A DNA stretch of 64,000 bases from Geosiphon pyriformis (taxonomy: Eukaryota; Glomeromycota; Glomeromycetes; Archaeosporales; Geosiphonaceae). Where the stretch lies: positions 1,182,493 through 1,246,492 of the forward strand of contig JAAOMT010000523.1 in assembly GCA_016748015.1 (NCBI GenBank), read 5' to 3'. The notes beneath the pieces were generated by a model, which searched no databases, was not told where the DNA came from, and saw only the letters and a program-made list of their open reading frames with translations. The translations under genes were made by a program, and so were the position numbers. Numbering within the stretch: the first letter of the stretch is position 1; the number at the start of each line of letters is the position of its first letter. Below are positions 62,584 through 64,000 of this stretch, one piece after another.

Positions 62584-63768
62584 TCAATATGTTCTTTGTT
62601 TAATTGGCATTGCATCTTCAGTCTTGATTTGAGGCTGGATAATGTTGATGTGGCCAAATTCATTTTTGCTAGCAAAGATGTCATTGAAATTGCTAAGTAA
62701 CATCTTTAGTTGTATCTGTTGAAGTGGGTCTAGATTTTTTATGTTTATCTGTTTCAATTGTTCTGATTGAAGCAGATAACATTTACTTTGTTTATAGATG
62801 ATTTGTGATGTGATGTCCATATATTCACAAAGCTGTGGAAAGTCTGGAATGTGGTTTGGTAGTTGATCCTCAACTTTAGTAGTTAAATATCCAATAATAG
62901 TTCTCTTTGGTATTTCAATAACACTTTCTATTGTGTTGTAAATAGGAATTTTGATGTTTTTGGGGCTTTTGGCTAATATGTAGAGATTAGTGAGTCCAAT
63001 TTCTCCTGATTTGCAAATGGTGGCTTCTGCTTCAAACAACTGAGCTTGATTTTTTACTTTCTTTTTTATGGCTAACATATACTGGTTATATTGTGGAATG
63101 GAAATTAGTTGATGGGTTGAGATAATTTTTTCTTTGTAAATAATTTCTTTCTTTGCCATATTAACTGATATATCTATTCTATTCATTGATCCGAATCTCT
63201 GTATCCCTCTTGTTATCATATCTAGTTCTTTTCTTTTTCTCACTGAAACTAACTGAGCTATTTTCACCAGAGGTAAGAATATTGTCTGTGCTATTTTTTC
63301 ATTTAGTTCTATAATATAGGTCTTTTTTGAGTCATTTTGTAGCATGGCAATGATATTTTCTACATATCTCATATCAATTATTCCTCCTCTAATGTTGATT
63401 CTTTTTTTTGCTAATTTACTTCTAAATGCTAATTGAACTATGATTGTTGTTAGAATTTTTAAAGCTATTTTGAGATCAATACATGTGTGTAAATTTGGTT
63501 TCAATTTGATGGTTTCTTTTTCTGGATATTTTAGATCAAACCCGGCATCAGTATCATGTACATGTTCTGACATAATACTTTCATCATTATCACTGAACCA
63601 TTTTAGTTCTTGCTCCTTGGTGAGATCAGAGAGTGTAATAAATGTTTCGGAGTTTGAATTGGAATCTGAATCATTGTTATTTTCATTGTTATATTGAGCA
63701 AAGCTAGAACCAGTGTTTTCATTGTCATCATTGTCAGAGTTTGAATCAGAATTAAAAACTGATTCCAA
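62584..63768 (-). pseudogene. Ty3 Pol part: dUTPase-like domain and linker to RT
   Basis: A 394-codon open piece. An Asp/Asn/Glu-rich start is followed by the five dUTPase motif positions in order: DAGFDLKYP (motif 1), FRSKLAKKRINIRGG (motif 2, normally S-x-S-G-L-A), IIDMRYVENIIAML (motif 3, normally D-A-G-Y-x-G), NEKIAQTIFLPLV (motif 4) and RGIQRFGSMNRI (motif 5, normally R-G-x-x-G-F-G-S-T-G). Several conserved Gly are Arg, Glu or Lys, so it would be inactive. The rest reaches SNFNDIFASKNEFGHIN and IKTEDAMPIKQRTY, the typical lead into Ty3 RT. Confidence 0.8.
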
Positions 63769-63789
63769 TTATGATGTGCAGCTTCTAAT

Positions 63790-64000
63790 TGGTTCTTCTT
63801 CCTCTGGGATCATGTAAATCATGTGTGGTAGTGGATTGTTAATGAGATCACACTCATTACAATATTGGAAATTACAGGGAATTAAGCAGTGTTGACATAG
63901 TTAAGTATTCAACTATTCTAAACACTGCTCTTGTTTTTCTTTAGTGGGTGCTAATTCTTGATAGTGTTCATAGAATTGTTCTGGATCCAGAAGATTTATG
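63790..64000 (-). pseudogene. Cys-rich segment upstream of the dUTPase-like region
   Basis: Reads INLLDPEQFYEHYQELAPTK, then after two stops LCQHCLIPCNFQYCNECDLI and MIYMIPEEEEPIRSC. The CxxC...CxxxxCxxC pattern suggests a zinc-binding module at the end of the Gag region. It is cut by the window edge. Confidence 0.6.

Larger units (their letters stand above)
61263..64000 (-). mobile_element. Ty3-type retroelement with dUTPase-like domain, decayed, 3' end truncated
   Basis: Running from the right edge, the minus strand encodes a Cys-rich motif, an acidic linker, a dUTPase-like domain, RT and RNase H. It ends close to the LINE3 junction at ~61263, with no integrase, no chromodomain and no LTR on that side. 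Many in-frame stops are present. Substitutions of Gly by Arg, Glu or Lys and of Trp by stop dominate. Confidence 0.88.

Overview
This window reads as nuclear DNA of an arbuscular mycorrhizal fungus (Glomeromycotina, Rhizophagus-like). The grounds are a very AT-rich background with A/T homopolymers, compact intron-rich housekeeping genes with fungal GT-AG introns, and LINE and Ty3 retroelement proteins of a kind I associate with Rhizophagus. The species is an inference; no marker such as rDNA is present.

Layout. 1-4.4 kb is AT-rich, with a LINE relic and degenerate short repeats. 4.5-6.8 kb holds a 10-exon gene of unknown function (minus strand). 6.9-7.2 kb holds a duplicated ~120 bp module. 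7.7-8.7 kb is a solo-LTR-like element flanked by a 4 bp duplication. 8.9-15.7 kb is a full-length but inactivated LINE (LINE1). 15.7-18.9 kb is extremely AT-rich and carries a decayed leucine-rich-repeat gene. 18.9-26.7 kb is a second LINE (LINE2), split by a second copy of the solo-LTR-like element. 26.7-28.6 kb is AT-rich with no gene.

The host gene island runs from 28.6 to 57 kb: a seven-helix receptor, ribosomal protein eL8, two small unknown proteins, ribosomal protein uL30, the 3' end of an Arg/Asp/Glu-rich protein, dynactin p27 (DCTN6), COP9 signalosome subunit 8, a broken CS-like locus, sideroflexin, alpha-tubulin, 26S proteasome Rpn7, a DUF7918-type protein, p23 co-chaperone, and one gene that joins an IMPACT/UPF0029 domain in frame to ERCC1/Rad10. 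I spliced most of these by hand. Reading phase is kept across all introns and the lengths fit the families.

58.2-61.3 kb is a third, 5'-truncated LINE (LINE3). It abuts a decayed Ty3-type element with a dUTPase-like domain upstream of reverse transcriptase, running off the right edge. All three LINEs and the Ty3 element point to the minus strand. Inactivating changes in the transposons are dominated by transitions (Trp to stop, catalytic Asp to Asn, Gly to Arg/Glu/Lys), as expected from cytosine deamination.

The most unusual item is the IMPACT-ERCC1 fusion at 55.1-57.0 kb. The end of the IMPACT domain and the start of the ERCC1 core lie in one uninterrupted exon, so the join does not depend on a splice prediction. 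The three CDSs around it (p23, Rpn7, DUF7918) are ordinary.
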